Source of the DNA: Acidobacteria bacterium OLB17
GTDB taxonomy: Bacteria > Acidobacteriota > Blastocatellia > Pyrinomonadales > Pyrinomonadaceae
Assembly: GCA_001567505.1 (NCBI GenBank)
Contig: LLEU01000027.1
Span: forward strand, 1-64,000
DNA: 64,000 nucleotides
Direction of reading: 5' to 3'
Both the position numbers and the translations under genes were made by a program. Position 1 is the first letter of the stretch. Each line of letters opens with the position of its first letter. A model generated the notes under the pieces. That model was given only the letters and a program-made list of their open reading frames with translations, searched no databases and had not been told where the DNA came from. This document shows, in pieces, positions 47,486 to 56,900 of the stretch.

Positions 47486-48601
47486 ATGTATAAACAGATC
47501 GGCATCCTGACCGGCGGCGGCGACGCACCCGGACTGAACGCGGCAATTCGTGCCGTTGTTCGTACGGCGTCGGGAAAATTCGGGATGCAATGCATTGGGA
47601 TCGAGGACAGTTTTGAAGGGATATTGGGCGAGACGCACACGGTCAAGCTTTCGCCAAAGAACGTAAGCGGCCTGCTGTCGCAGGGCGGCACGGTCCTCGG
47701 TACACGAAACCGCGGATCGTTCGTCAAGATGGTGGACGGAAAGCCAGTGTTTACCGAATTGCCGGTTTCCGAGGCTCTCGCGAATCTCGACATTCTCGGC
47801 ATCGAGGCCCTTGTTGCGATCGGCGGCGAAGGCACGCTCGCGATCGCCGAGCAATTTCACAAACGCGGGTTTCCCGTGATCGGCGTCCCGAAAACGATCG
47901 ACAACGACCTTGCGGCCACCGAGTTCACGTTCGGATTTATGACCGCGATCGACATCGCGACCGAGGCTCTCGACCGCCTTCATACGACGGCCGCCTCGCA
48001 CGATCGCGTGATGGTCCTTGAGGTAATGGGCCGCAACACGGGCTGGATCGCCCTGCACGCAGGACTCGCAGGCAGTGCCGACATCATCCTGATCCCGGAG
48101 ATCCCATTCTCGTTCGAGGCGATCCGCCGAAAAGTGCTCGAAAGAGAGGCGGCAGGTTCGCGTTTTACGAACATTGTGGTCGCCGAAGGCGCGCTCGAGG
48201 TCGGGAAAAGCGAAACTTATTCCGACAGGGCCGAGCTTCGCCTCGGCGGCATCGGTGAGATCGTCCGACGGCGTGTCGAGGAGATGGTCGGGAAAGAGTC
48301 CCGCTGCGTCGTCCTCGGCCACCTTCAGCGTGGCGGCAGCCCGAACGCATTCGACCGAATGCTGGGGACGAATTTCGGTGCGTGTGCGGCGCGTGCACTC
48401 GCAAACGGCGAGACCGGACGAATGGTCGCGCTTCAGGCGGGAACGGTCATCACCGTACCGCTCGACGAGGCGATCGCCAATATCAAGACCGTGCCGACGG
48501 ACGGCCAACTTGTGCGTACGGCACGCGATGTCGGCATCTCGTTTGCGGCCCCGCATGAGGCCGAACTCAGCGAGAAGATGTTTGTCGAAGGGGCGCATTA
48601 G
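47486..48601 (+). CDS. pfkA: 6-phosphofructokinase
   Basis: Phosphorylates fructose-6-phosphate in glycolysis. The 371-residue protein has LTGGGDAPGLNAAIRAVV, the phosphate-donor site GGEGT (113-117), PKTIDND (135-141, catalytic D139) and MGRNTGWIAL. The residue pair at the donor site is Gly (G116) with Lys (K136). In this family Gly at the first position favours ATP, whereas Asp favours pyrophosphate, so ATP is the likely donor. That inference is moderate. greA follows 11 bases later. Confidence 0.92.
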   Translation: MYKQIGILTGGGDAPGLNAAIRAVVRTASGKFGMQCIGIEDSFEGILGETHTVKLSPKNVSGLLSQGGTVLGTRNRGSFVKMVDGKPVFTELPVSEALANLDILGIEALVAIGGEGTLAIAEQFHKRGFPVIGVPKTIDNDLAATEFTFGFMTAIDIATEALDRLHTTAASHDRVMVLEVMGRNTGWIALHAGLAGSADIILIPEIPFSFEAIRRKVLEREAAGSRFTNIVVAEGALEVGKSETYSDRAELRLGGIGEIVRRRVEEMVGKESRCVVLGHLQRGGSPNAFDRMLGTNFGACAARALANGETGRMVALQAGTVITVPLDEAIANIKTVPTDGQLVRTARDVGISFAAPHEAELSEKMFVEGAH

Positions 48602-48612
48602 ACGAGAAAGAG

Positions 48613-49080
48613 ATGGAAGAGATCAAGAAAAAACTTCAGGCCGAGCTCGACGAGCTCGAACAAGAACTTCACTTTAAACTCCCGAAAGAGATACAGAAGG
48701 CACGCGAATTCGGCGACCTTCGCGAGAATGCCGAATATAAGGCCGCAATGGAGCGGCAATCGATCGTGCAGGCGCGCATCGCGCAGATCAGGCAGCGAAT
48801 GAGTGAGGTCGAGTCGATCGACCTTTCGAAGATCCCGCAGGACCGCGTCGCGTACGGTTCGCTGGTCGTGCTTTTCGATCTCGACAAGGAGGAAAAGATC
48901 AGCTACAAACTCGTCACTAGCGAAGAGAGCGACCCGGACAACGGCTGCATCTCGACCCTGTCGCCGATAGGCCAAGCCCTAATGGGCCGTGAGGAAGGCG
49001 ACGAGGTGAAGGTGAAGACGCCTACGGGCTGGAGAAATTTTGAGATCAGCCGGCTTACGACGATCCACGACGCCGAATAA
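48613..49080 (+). CDS. greA: Transcription elongation factor GreA
   Basis: 155 residues. The N-terminal coiled coil has KAREFGDLRENAEYKAAMERQ, whose acidic tip residues stimulate transcript cleavage in the RNA polymerase secondary channel. The C-terminal FKBP-like domain reads ISTLSPIGQALMGREEGDEVKVKTP, visible from SPIGQALMGREEGDEV. Length and motifs match GreA. The start is near the pfkA stop, so cotranscription is likely. Confidence 0.94.
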   Translation: MEEIKKKLQAELDELEQELHFKLPKEIQKAREFGDLRENAEYKAAMERQSIVQARIAQIRQRMSEVESIDLSKIPQDRVAYGSLVVLFDLDKEEKISYKLVTSEESDPDNGCISTLSPIGQALMGREEGDEVKVKTPTGWRNFEISRLTTIHDAE

Positions 49081-49124
49081 AATAGATGCCACAGACGACG
49101 AACCGTTCGGAGGATCCGACCTAG

Positions 49125-49754
49125 ATGCTGGGCTCAAACATTGGCCGCGGCGCAAAGAAGATCATTGGCGCGATGGTTCGCGCACTTTCTGCGCGCGGCA
49201 TCAATCCGAACTACCTGACGACGCTCGGCGTAACGATCAACATCGGCTGCGGCGTCCTTTTCGGGCTCGGACAGTTCTTCTGGGCGGGCGTCGTGCTTGT
49301 AGTTGCGAACCTGTTCGATATGTTGGACGGGAACGTCGCCCGAAACTCCGGACGCGTGACGAAGTTCGGCTCGTTCCTCGATTCCTCGCTTGACCGCCTC
49401 TCGGACATGGTCGCCTTTATGGGCATAATGATGTTCTACGCGGGCAATTCGCCGCAGCATTCGCTGCTCAACGTCTTTCTTGCCGGCGTCGGGATGATGG
49501 CGTCCGTAATGGTCAGTTACACGACCGCACGCAGCGAAGGCCTCGGCGTAAAGGCGAACGTTGGTTTCCTGCAGCGGCCCGAGCGCGTCGTTCTGCTTGC
49601 CATCGGGGCACTTTCGACGTGGGATTGGAACTCAACGAGTTTCTTTGCGAACCGTATGCCGCCCGTGCTCTGGATCCTTGCGGTCGGCTCTGTCTGGACA
49701 CTCGTCCACCGGATGTATTTCGTATGGAAGGAGTTTCGGCGGCTGGACGCGTAG
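49125..49754 (+). CDS. CDP-alcohol phosphatidyltransferase family protein
   Basis: 209 residues. The signature D68-G-x2-A-R73-x8-G82-x3-D86-x3-D90 is complete, so it transfers a phosphatidyl group from a CDP-lipid to an alcohol acceptor. Several membrane segments (about 30-60, 92-110, 115-135, 150-170, 180-195). It differs from the PgsA at 6.1 kb: the short N-terminus and the RGINPNYLTTLGVTINI start resemble phosphatidylinositol-phosphate or archaetidylinositol-phosphate synthases. The acceptor is unproven. The next gene starts at the base after its stop. Confidence 0.85.
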   Translation: MLGSNIGRGAKKIIGAMVRALSARGINPNYLTTLGVTINIGCGVLFGLGQFFWAGVVLVVANLFDMLDGNVARNSGRVTKFGSFLDSSLDRLSDMVAFMGIMMFYAGNSPQHSLLNVFLAGVGMMASVMVSYTTARSEGLGVKANVGFLQRPERVVLLAIGALSTWDWNSTSFFANRMPPVLWILAVGSVWTLVHRMYFVWKEFRRLDA

Positions 49755-50183
49755 ATGCTCGATTGGATATCTGAAAAATGGCATTCGCTCACGTGGGAGA
49801 GCATCCTGATCAGTGTCGGGCTGTTCCTTTTTACGTTCACGATCAGCATCGTGGCGATCGGTCTCGTTCTCGTGAAGATCCCGGCGCATTATTTCTGCTC
49901 GCATTACGAACAGGATTTTCTTCCGAACAGTCCGTGGCTTGTGCGTTGGAGTGCCGTTATCCTGAAGAATCTGCTCGGGGTCTTTCTCATCCTCCTAGGC
50001 ATCGTACTTTCGCTGCCGGGAATTCCCGGCCAGGGTATCCTGACGATCCTTCTTGGGCTTATAATGCTTGACATCCCGGGAAAGCGTCCGCTTGAGGCCC
50101 GCATCATCAGGCGTCCGAAGGTGCTGGCTGCGGCGAATGAGCTTCGGGCACGCTGGGGCAAGCCGCCGCTCGAAGTGGACTAG
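49755..50183 (+). CDS. Small membrane protein, PGPGW-like
   Basis: 142 residues with two main hydrophobic segments (about 18-42 and 68-98). The second contains LSLPGIPGQGILTILLGL and is followed by KRPLEARIIRRP, the pattern of small putative transmembrane PGPGW-type proteins. It begins immediately after the CDP-alcohol transferase stop, so translation is coupled, which suggests a role in the same lipid step. Its biochemical activity is unknown. Confidence 0.7.
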   Translation: MLDWISEKWHSLTWESILISVGLFLFTFTISIVAIGLVLVKIPAHYFCSHYEQDFLPNSPWLVRWSAVILKNLLGVFLILLGIVLSLPGIPGQGILTILLGLIMLDIPGKRPLEARIIRRPKVLAAANELRARWGKPPLEVD

Positions 50184-50197
50184 GGAAACGAAAAGCG

Positions 50198-50482
50198 ATG
50201 GGCATTTTTGACCGTCTATTCAAGGCCCACAAAGAGGTGGACACACGCCGCGAACGCCTGCTTGCGACCGGAAGGATCACGGACGGAGAGATCCTCGAAC
50301 TTAGAAAGGACGCAAATTCCGAGATCGTTGCCGTTTACCGCTACGTCCTTAACGGTGTAGAGTTCGAGTCCGCGGAAGTGCTTACTGAAGGGCAGCTTCG
50401 CGACAGCATCCGATACGCTCCGGGGTCGAGCGTCGCGATCCGGTATGACCCGAAAAATCAGGTCAACTCAATAATCGAATGA
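50198..50482 (+). CDS. Small DUF3592-like protein
   Basis: 94 residues. The pattern TGRITDGEILELRKD, YRYVLNGVEFES and SVAIRYDPKNQVNSII is that of the DUF3592-type beta domain, here without the usual flanking membrane helices. Probably cytosolic. Its stop overlaps the accC start (ATGATG), so it is translationally linked to biotin carboxylase. No function can be assigned. Confidence 0.7.
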   Translation: MGIFDRLFKAHKEVDTRRERLLATGRITDGEILELRKDANSEIVAVYRYVLNGVEFESAEVLTEGQLRDSIRYAPGSSVAIRYDPKNQVNSIIE

Positions 50483-51993
50483 TGTTCAAAAAAATTCTGA
50501 TCGCAAATCGAGGCGAGATCGCCTGCCGCGTGATCCGAGCGTGCCGCGAACTCGGGATCCGCACCGTTGCCGTGTATTCGGATGCGGACAAAGCGGCGCT
50601 CCACGTCCGCATGGCTGATGAAGCGCATCACATCGGGCCGGCACCATCTGCCGAAAGCTATCTTCGGAGCGAAAAGATCCTTGCGGCGGCGAAGGCAAGC
50701 GGAGCCGACGCGATCCATCCGGGCTACGGTTTTCTCTCTGAGAACGCGGGGTTTGTTCGAGAAGCGACGGTCGCGGGCATTACCTTCATCGGGCCGCCGC
50801 CTGAGGCGATGGAGGCGATGGGCGGCAAGATCTCCGCTCGCAAGATCGCGATCGAAGCCGGTGTTCCGGTCGTTCCCGGAACGACCGCGCCGCTCGCGTC
50901 TTTCGAAGAAGCACGCGAGACCGCGGCCTCATTCGGCTATCCCGTAATGCTGAAAGCGTCTGCGGGCGGCGGCGGCAAAGGTATGCGGCTCGTCACGGAA
51001 GAGGGCGAACTACGTTCCGCACTCGAGACCGCACGTTCCGAAGCGGCCGCAAGCTTTGGCGATGATTCCGTCTATATCGAGAAGGCGATCGTGCGTCCGC
51101 GCCACATCGAGATACAGATCTTTTCCGACACGCACGGCAACCACGTGCATCTCGGCGAACGCGAGTGTTCGATCCAGCGGCGGCATCAAAAGGTGATCGA
51201 GGAAGCTCCATCGCCCATCAACTCTGCGGAACTTCGCGAAAAGATGGGCGAATGCGCCGTAAAGGTCGCAAAGGCGGTGAATTATGTCGGTGCGGGAACC
51301 GTCGAGTTCCTCGTCTCGGACGTCGATCGGTCATTCTATTTTCTCGAGATGAACACGCGTCTGCAGGTCGAGCATCCGGTCACGGAACTCGTCACCGGCA
51401 TCGATCTCGTGCGCGAACAGATCTTTGTGGCGGCGGGCCGAGAACTCTCGTTCACGCAGGAGACGGTCGCCCTACGCGGGCACGCGATCGAGTGCCGCGT
51501 CTATGCGGAAGATCCGGAGGCAGGATTTCTTCCTTCGCCGGACAAGATCACACGCCTTCGCCTGCCGCAAGGCCCGGGCGTCCGCGACGACGGCGGCATT
51601 TACGAGGGAGCCGAAGTTTCGATCTACTACGACCCGATGATCTCGAAGTTCGCCGTGTACGGCCGCGACCGCACCGAAGCGATCGAGCGTATGCGGCGGG
51701 CGTTGCTTGAATACGAAGTCGACGGCATCAAGACGACGCTGCCTTTCTTTCGGGAAGTGATGCACGATGAGGCGTTCGTTCGCGGCGAACTCGATACCGG
51801 ATTCATTAACGGCTTTATGGAACGCCGAAGGGAATTCGCACCGGGCCGCGATGCGCTCGATGCCGCGATCATTGCCGCCGCCCTGCATTATCAAAACAGT
51901 AATTCCACCGCGAAGGCCGTGACCGAACAAAGGCCGCAGAGCCGTTGGGGCATGGCCGGGCGAGCGGCGGCGGTGAAGGGAATTTGGGAATAG
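50479..51993 (+). CDS. accC: Biotin carboxylase (acetyl/propionyl-CoA carboxylase alpha-type)
   Basis: 504 residues. It carboxylates biotin on a carrier protein using ATP and bicarbonate. The N-terminal domain FKKILIANRGEIACRVIRAC, the ATP-grasp glycine loop KASAGGGGKGMRLV, the catalytic EMNTRLQVEHPVTE and the C-terminal domain (HAIECRVYAEDP) are complete. About 50 residues after the conserved region form a tail. It has no biotinyl domain, so a separate BCCP is needed. Whether it serves acetyl-CoA or another acyl-CoA carboxylase is not decided by sequence. Confidence 0.92.
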   Translation: MMFKKILIANRGEIACRVIRACRELGIRTVAVYSDADKAALHVRMADEAHHIGPAPSAESYLRSEKILAAAKASGADAIHPGYGFLSENAGFVREATVAGITFIGPPPEAMEAMGGKISARKIAIEAGVPVVPGTTAPLASFEEARETAASFGYPVMLKASAGGGGKGMRLVTEEGELRSALETARSEAAASFGDDSVYIEKAIVRPRHIEIQIFSDTHGNHVHLGERECSIQRRHQKVIEEAPSPINSAELREKMGECAVKVAKAVNYVGAGTVEFLVSDVDRSFYFLEMNTRLQVEHPVTELVTGIDLVREQIFVAAGRELSFTQETVALRGHAIECRVYAEDPEAGFLPSPDKITRLRLPQGPGVRDDGGIYEGAEVSIYYDPMISKFAVYGRDRTEAIERMRRALLEYEVDGIKTTLPFFREVMHDEAFVRGELDTGFINGFMERRREFAPGRDALDAAIIAAALHYQNSNSTAKAVTEQRPQSRWGMAGRAAAVKGIWE

Positions 51994-52007
51994 AGAACAG
52001 GCAAATA

Positions 52008-52217
52008 ATGGAAGAACTACTAAGACAGTTGATGGGAAAGAAGGTCGATGTCGCGTGTCAGACGAACGTGAATTTTCGCGGCGACATCGTGGATGTAAAG
52101 GACGGCGTCGTATATCTGCGCGGCGAGGACGACCGCGTCGCTTACGTGTCGATCGACAAGATAGCGGCGATCTACGAGATCAAGGATCCCGCGATCCGGC
52201 CGGGCTTCATTATCTAG
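52008..52217 (+). CDS. Small MM_0924-like protein
   Basis: 69 residues from ATG 52008 (MEELLRQLMGKKVDV); an upstream in-frame start overlaps accC and is rejected. The compact beta-rich pattern FRGDIVDVKDGVVYLRGEDDRVAYVSIDKIAAIYE, seen in GKKVDV, VKDGVVYLRGEDDR and SIDKIAAIYEI, resembles the MM_0924 family of Sm-like small proteins. Role unknown. It is 14 bases after accC and followed by a terminator, so it is the end of that operon. Confidence 0.75.
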   Translation: MEELLRQLMGKKVDVACQTNVNFRGDIVDVKDGVVYLRGEDDRVAYVSIDKIAAIYEIKDPAIRPGFII

Positions 52218-52247
52218 CTTCGGCTAGAGCAAACACCAAGAACGAGA

Positions 52248-52290
52248 AAGGCCTGCGACGCTCTTTTGCGGCGTCACAGGCCTTGTTTTA
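52248..52290 (+). terminator. Rho-independent terminator of the accC operon
   Basis: AAGGCCTG/CAGGCCTT plus an inner GACGC/GCGTC stem, with one bulge on each side, followed by GTTTTA. It lies between convergent operons and may act weakly on the minus strand as well. Confidence 0.8.
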
Positions 52291-52307
52291 TCGTGTCGTC
52301 CGACCTC

Positions 52308-53009
52308 TTAGTGAATATCGGCGGCGGAAGTTGCTTCCACCGGCAGGCGGCGGAAACCGACAATGCGCTTCTCCCAATATCCTTTGAACGGCGAGTACGT
52401 GATGCCCTTGCTCGACGAAGCGTGGAAGAATCCGTTCTCGTCGGCAACGATGCCCATATGGCCGAGTCCGTTAAGGAAGACGAGCGTGCCGAACTTGAAG
52501 CGGTCGTCGCCGTAAACTGGTTCTGATTGTGCCCAAAGCGAACGTGCGCTCACACGTGTGAAATGTATGCCGGCATCGTTAAAGACGCTCCAAACAAAAC
52601 CCGAGCAATCGTAGGTGTTCGGGCCGGTCGAGCCGTAACGATACGGAATGCCCCAGCGATCCATAACGCCCTGATAGATCAGTTCGCTGACGCTTGCGCT
52701 GTATGCCGTGCGTCCGGCCGAGAGGGCCGAAGTGTAGTTGTTTACTGCGCGTGTCGAGGCTGTTTTCTTGACGAGAGGTGCCGAATTTTGGGGTTTTACC
52801 AGGATGATCGGGTTCGTGAGCGTAGGACGCGAAGAAGTCGGTCTTTGGATCGGTGCTGCAGCCGGCCCTGAGGGCGGAAGGTTGGTCGGTTGACTCGACG
52901 TCGTTTTTCGTACGACGCGGTCCCTGCCTTGTGCTGCGGCCGATGCTGTCGAAATGCCGGCGGTCACAGCCGCACACATCGATAGCAAGAATAACTTCTT
53001 AAAATTCAT
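52308..53009 (-). CDS. Secreted NlpC/P60 cysteine peptidase
   Basis: 233 residues. The signal peptide ends at ASAAAQ (about 27). A low-complexity Pro/Ser/Thr linker (28-95) leads to an NlpC/P60 domain with the catalytic triad C135 (YDCSGF), H184 (GLGHMGIV) and H196 (FFHASS). These enzymes cleave cell-wall peptides, typically the gamma-D-Glu-DAP bond. It has no LysM or SH3 binding domain. It stands alone on the minus strand. Confidence 0.9.
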   Translation of the reverse strand: MNFKKLFLLSMCAAVTAGISTASAAAQGRDRVVRKTTSSQPTNLPPSGPAAAPIQRPTSSRPTLTNPIILVKPQNSAPLVKKTASTRAVNNYTSALSAGRTAYSASVSELIYQGVMDRWGIPYRYGSTGPNTYDCSGFVWSVFNDAGIHFTRVSARSLWAQSEPVYGDDRFKFGTLVFLNGLGHMGIVADENGFFHASSSKGITYSPFKGYWEKRIVGFRRLPVEATSAADIH

Positions 53010-53415
53010 CTACGATCTTTCCTCTCAGTTTTTGTGTTTATTTGCAGAAGACCGTGGGAAGCGAGGATGGCGAGGATCAACTCACCTATTTAAAGGAAAC
53101 CGCTAAAGCGGGGCCTTTTCCCAAGATTTTCTTTTTCTTATTGCGGCGTTTCGGTCACTGCTGGGAATTCTTGTATTTAGCCGCAGAGATATTATCGCGT
53201 ATCGAAAAGGGCGATGGCAAGCCGAAAAACACGTTTTTGCATCGGCGGGCGAGACGCCGCCGCCAACTCTGCCTTCTGCCGAGCACGCTCGAACCGCCTT
53301 CAATTGTCCGTGGATGAAAAAAGATACGGCGAATTCGTATCGGTTTCCAAGAAAAACGAAGCGCATGGCCCGAGATTTTCGAGCCACGCGCTTTCTGTTC
53401 AAGATACGTTCTTTC
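53010..53415. other. Intergenic region, no gene seen
   Basis: About 400 bases between erpA and the NlpC/P60 gene, both on the minus strand. Small frames exist on both strands but none has a plausible start site, composition or family. It holds the erpA terminator (53352-53394) and presumably the NlpC/P60 promoter near 53050-53100, where the sequence is AT-rich. Confidence 0.5.
53352..53394 (-). terminator. Terminator of erpA
   Basis: On the minus strand, AAAGCGCGTGGC pairs with GCCATGCGCTT across a short loop, and CGTTTTTC follows. It lies about 20 bases after the erpA stop. Confidence 0.65.
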
Positions 53416-53772
53416 TTACGCCGAGAATGACGTTCCGCAGCCGCAGCCGCCGGACGCATTCGGGTTCTCGAACGTGAAGCCCGAACCCATCATATTGGTC
53501 GTATAGTCGATCGTGATGCCGTTCAGGTACTGAGCCGAGAACATATCGACAAAGAACTTGATGCCCTGATTCTCTACGAGAAAATCGCCCTGACGCGATT
53601 CTTCTTCGACGTTCAGGCTGTACTGAAAGCCCGAACAGCCGCCCGGGACAACGCGTACACGAAGTCCTGCGGTCTCCGGCAGATCCTCTTCGGCGGCAAT
53701 GAATTTCTTGATCTCATCGGCGGCGTTCGCCGTTACGTTCAACTCGAGGCTCGGTGCTGCAACTGCTGACAT
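53416..53772 (-). CDS. erpA: A-type iron-sulfur cluster insertion protein
   Basis: 118 residues of the HesB/IscA family. The three cluster-binding cysteines are present: C46 in PGGCSGFQ and C110, C112 in GGCGCGTSF. It carries Fe-S clusters from scaffolds to apo-enzymes. Its context, with no isc or suf genes nearby, fits a stand-alone ErpA/IscA role; the exact subfamily is not proven. The extra N-terminal 11 residues are not conserved. Confidence 0.88.
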   Translation of the reverse strand: MSAVAAPSLELNVTANAADEIKKFIAAEEDLPETAGLRVRVVPGGCSGFQYSLNVEEESRQGDFLVENQGIKFFVDMFSAQYLNGITIDYTTNMMGSGFTFENPNASGGCGCGTSFSA

Positions 53773-53987
53773 TGTTTAATAATTTCTCCCTTATGCAAAT
53801 TCAGGTACGCCCCGACGGACGAATCCTTACGACAAAGTAAATATTACAGGATATGCGACAAAAAACGCAAGGTCTGCCGCACCGCAGAGACGACTCTGCG
53901 GGCACGAACTCCCGAACACTAAAAAAAGAATGGCGGCCCGAAATTCGAGCCGCCAAAGGCTGCCAAGCGGCAGCTCAGATCCCTAGA

Positions 53988-56900
53988 TCACGGAACGAAA
54001 ACACTCGGCAGCGGCGTATCCGACCCGACGCCGAACTGCTGTATGAGCGGCCCTGCGGTCGATCTATTAATGAACCATGTCGCGGCCGACGGCCTGAAAA
54101 CGGCGGCGTCCGCTTTTCCGTCGCCATCATAATCGCCCGGAACGGGAACATCGCCGTTGGTTCCGAACTGGAAAGCGTAGAACGAGAGGTCCTCGCTTCT
54201 TAGGACATACCATTTGCCGTCAGACGGCCGCCAGAAGGCAATGTCGGCCTTGCCGTCGCCCGTATAGTCGCCCGGCGTTGGTTTGTCGCCTGCCTGGCCG
54301 AACTGGACGGCAAATGTCGAACCGTCGCTGCTGCGTCTGATCCACCATTCGCCCTGTGCGGGCCGCCAGATCGCGATGTCGGCCTTATGGTCGCCGTCGT
54401 AATCAGCGATGACAGGTTTATCGCCGTTCGCTCCGAAGCCGACGATCGTCGTGCCGTTGTCGCCGGAATGCTGGATATACCACGTTGCGGCCGCACCGCG
54501 AAATACGGCCGCATCTGCCTTTCCGTCGCCGTCGTAATCGGCAGGCACCGGCGTATCACTGGAAGCGCCGAACGGGAATCCGAAGAAGCTGCCGTCCTCG
54601 CTGCGAAGCACGTACCAGTTGCCGTCCGACGGACGCCAAAATGCAATATCGGCCTTGCCGTCACCGGTAAAGTCGGCGGGCACGAGCTTGTCGGAGGCCG
54701 AACCGAACTGGAAAGCGGGCACGACGCCGTTGCTCGAACGCTGATACCACCACTCGCCCGGCCCCGGCCTGAAGATCGAAATATCCGTCTTTCCGTCTCC
54801 GTCAAAATCTATCGGAGCCGACCGTACGGCCGGTTTGAAGACGGCTTTGACCACCTCGTGGAATGAACGACGCTCTGAGAAGTCGTCATAGTAAGCCCTT
54901 GCTCTGACAAAGCCGGTATCGACGGGCGTCGGGATATTGAGCGTCCAGACGGCCGCTGCCCGTGTGGCGTTCCCGAGCGTCGTGTAGTTAACGCCATCCG
55001 GCGAATGTTCGAACACGACTCGGGTCGCTTGCGGGGCGAACCACCAACGGTACCATTTGATCTGGCTCGAAGTGACCGTCAGATCGTAGATCGGCGGCTG
55101 CAGATAGCTGATCGCCGCGAACTGGCCGCGCGCCTGGCCGCTTATCGAGGTGAAATATCCGCCGATAAGAAGCTTTGAATCATCGCGTATCGCTATGGCG
55201 AAGACCCGTTCGTTGGCTCCTGTGTTTTGGTAACCAGAAAGCACGGCACCATTCGTGCCAAGCATCGCGAGTTTCGCATGAGGTGCGCCGCCCACATTGT
55301 CGAAACCGCCGCCGATATAGATATAGCCCGCTGCGGTGATCGCGATGTTATACACAGCGCCGTCGAGATTCGGATTTGCGAAGCTCGTATCGAGGGTGCC
55401 GTTAGAGTTAAGCCGCGCGATATTGGTCATCGGTGTGCCGTTAACGCCCGTAAATGCGCCGCCAATTATTATCTTTCCATCCTGATCGATCTTGACATCA
55501 ATGAGTTCGCGAACAACGCCGTTCAGCGTCGGGTTGAATCCGGTATCGAGAGTTCCGTTCGCGTTCAGGCGTGCGACGGCTGCTCGCGGCGATCCGCCGA
55601 CATTCTCGAAAGGGCCGCCGATCAAGATCTTGCCGTCCGCCTGAATTGCGATACAGCTTACATAAAAATCAACGTTCGGATCGACGAACGTAGTGTCGAG
55701 CGACCCGGAGGCATTCAGCCGTGCGAATCGCGTGCGCGTGGTTCCGTTGACGGTCGTAAAATTCCCGCCGATCAAGATCTTGCCGTCCTGCTGTATGGCC
55801 ACGGCGCCGATCCAGCCGCCCGTATTGAATGTCGGTGCGAAGGAACCGTCGAGTGTTCCGTTCGAATTTATCCTTGCAAGATAAGGACGTGAAGTTCCGC
55901 CGGCGCCGGTAAATTCGCCGCCGACGATATACTGGCCGTTCGGCTGCACACCGATCGAGCTCACCATACCGCCCGTGAACTGCGGGTCGGCGAACGAAAG
56001 ATCGGTCCCGCCGCTCCATCCGACGCGTGCCATTCCATTTCGTGCCGCACCGCCGACGTTGGTGAATCCACCGCCCAACAGAGCTCTTCCGTCGGGAAGG
56101 GATACGATCGTCTTGAGCAGTCCGCCCACGACCGAGGTATTTGTTTCGCGGTCTAAACGGCCGTCGGGATAAAGACGGGCTATACGGCCGACCGCCGTTC
56201 CGTTGACTGTCGTAAAAACCCCGTTGAAAAGGATCGTGCCGTCCTGGTCGGTCGTGACATCATTGACGATATTGTCAGCGGAGGCCGTAAAGGATGAATC
56301 GCGACTGCCGTTCGGTGCGAGACGTGCGATGCGGGCGTGCGAAACGCCGTTCAGTGTCTGGAATGCTCCGCCTGCCAGGATCTTTCCGTCGCTCTGAATA
56401 TGTACCGCATATACCGGCCCATCAAAAGAGGGTGTAAAGGTGCTGTCGGGCGTGCCGTCGGCGTTGAGACGCGCGAGGCTGTTCCGCACGACGTTGCCGT
56501 CGCCGAAGCGTGTGAAACCGCCCGCAACGACGATCTTTCCGTCGGCCTGTACGACAGATTCGTATGTGGTAGCATTAGCACCGGGAAACCCGGCATTGAC
56601 CGAGAATGTCGTGTCGGTGGTCCCGTCGGCATTTAGTCGGGCGAAGGACCACCTTGAGGCCCCGTTCACATTCGTAAATTGTCCGCAGATCAGTATCTTG
56701 CCGTCGGGCTGGAGCGTGATCCCAAAGACGGCATTATCGATGTTCGGTGTGAAGGTCGCGTCTAGCGTGCCGTCCGCGTTGAAGCGAGCCAAGCGGTTGC
56801 GCGGTTGGCCTCCGACCGTCGTAAAGTGTCCGCCGACGAGTACTTTCCCGTCGGATTGGACGGCGATCGGCCCGGCGCTCGAGATCGACGCCGTGAAGGT

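Noticed and set aside
53853-54203. Plus-strand frame after erpA
   Set aside because: It lies antisense to the repeat protein's 3' end and has low-complexity composition.
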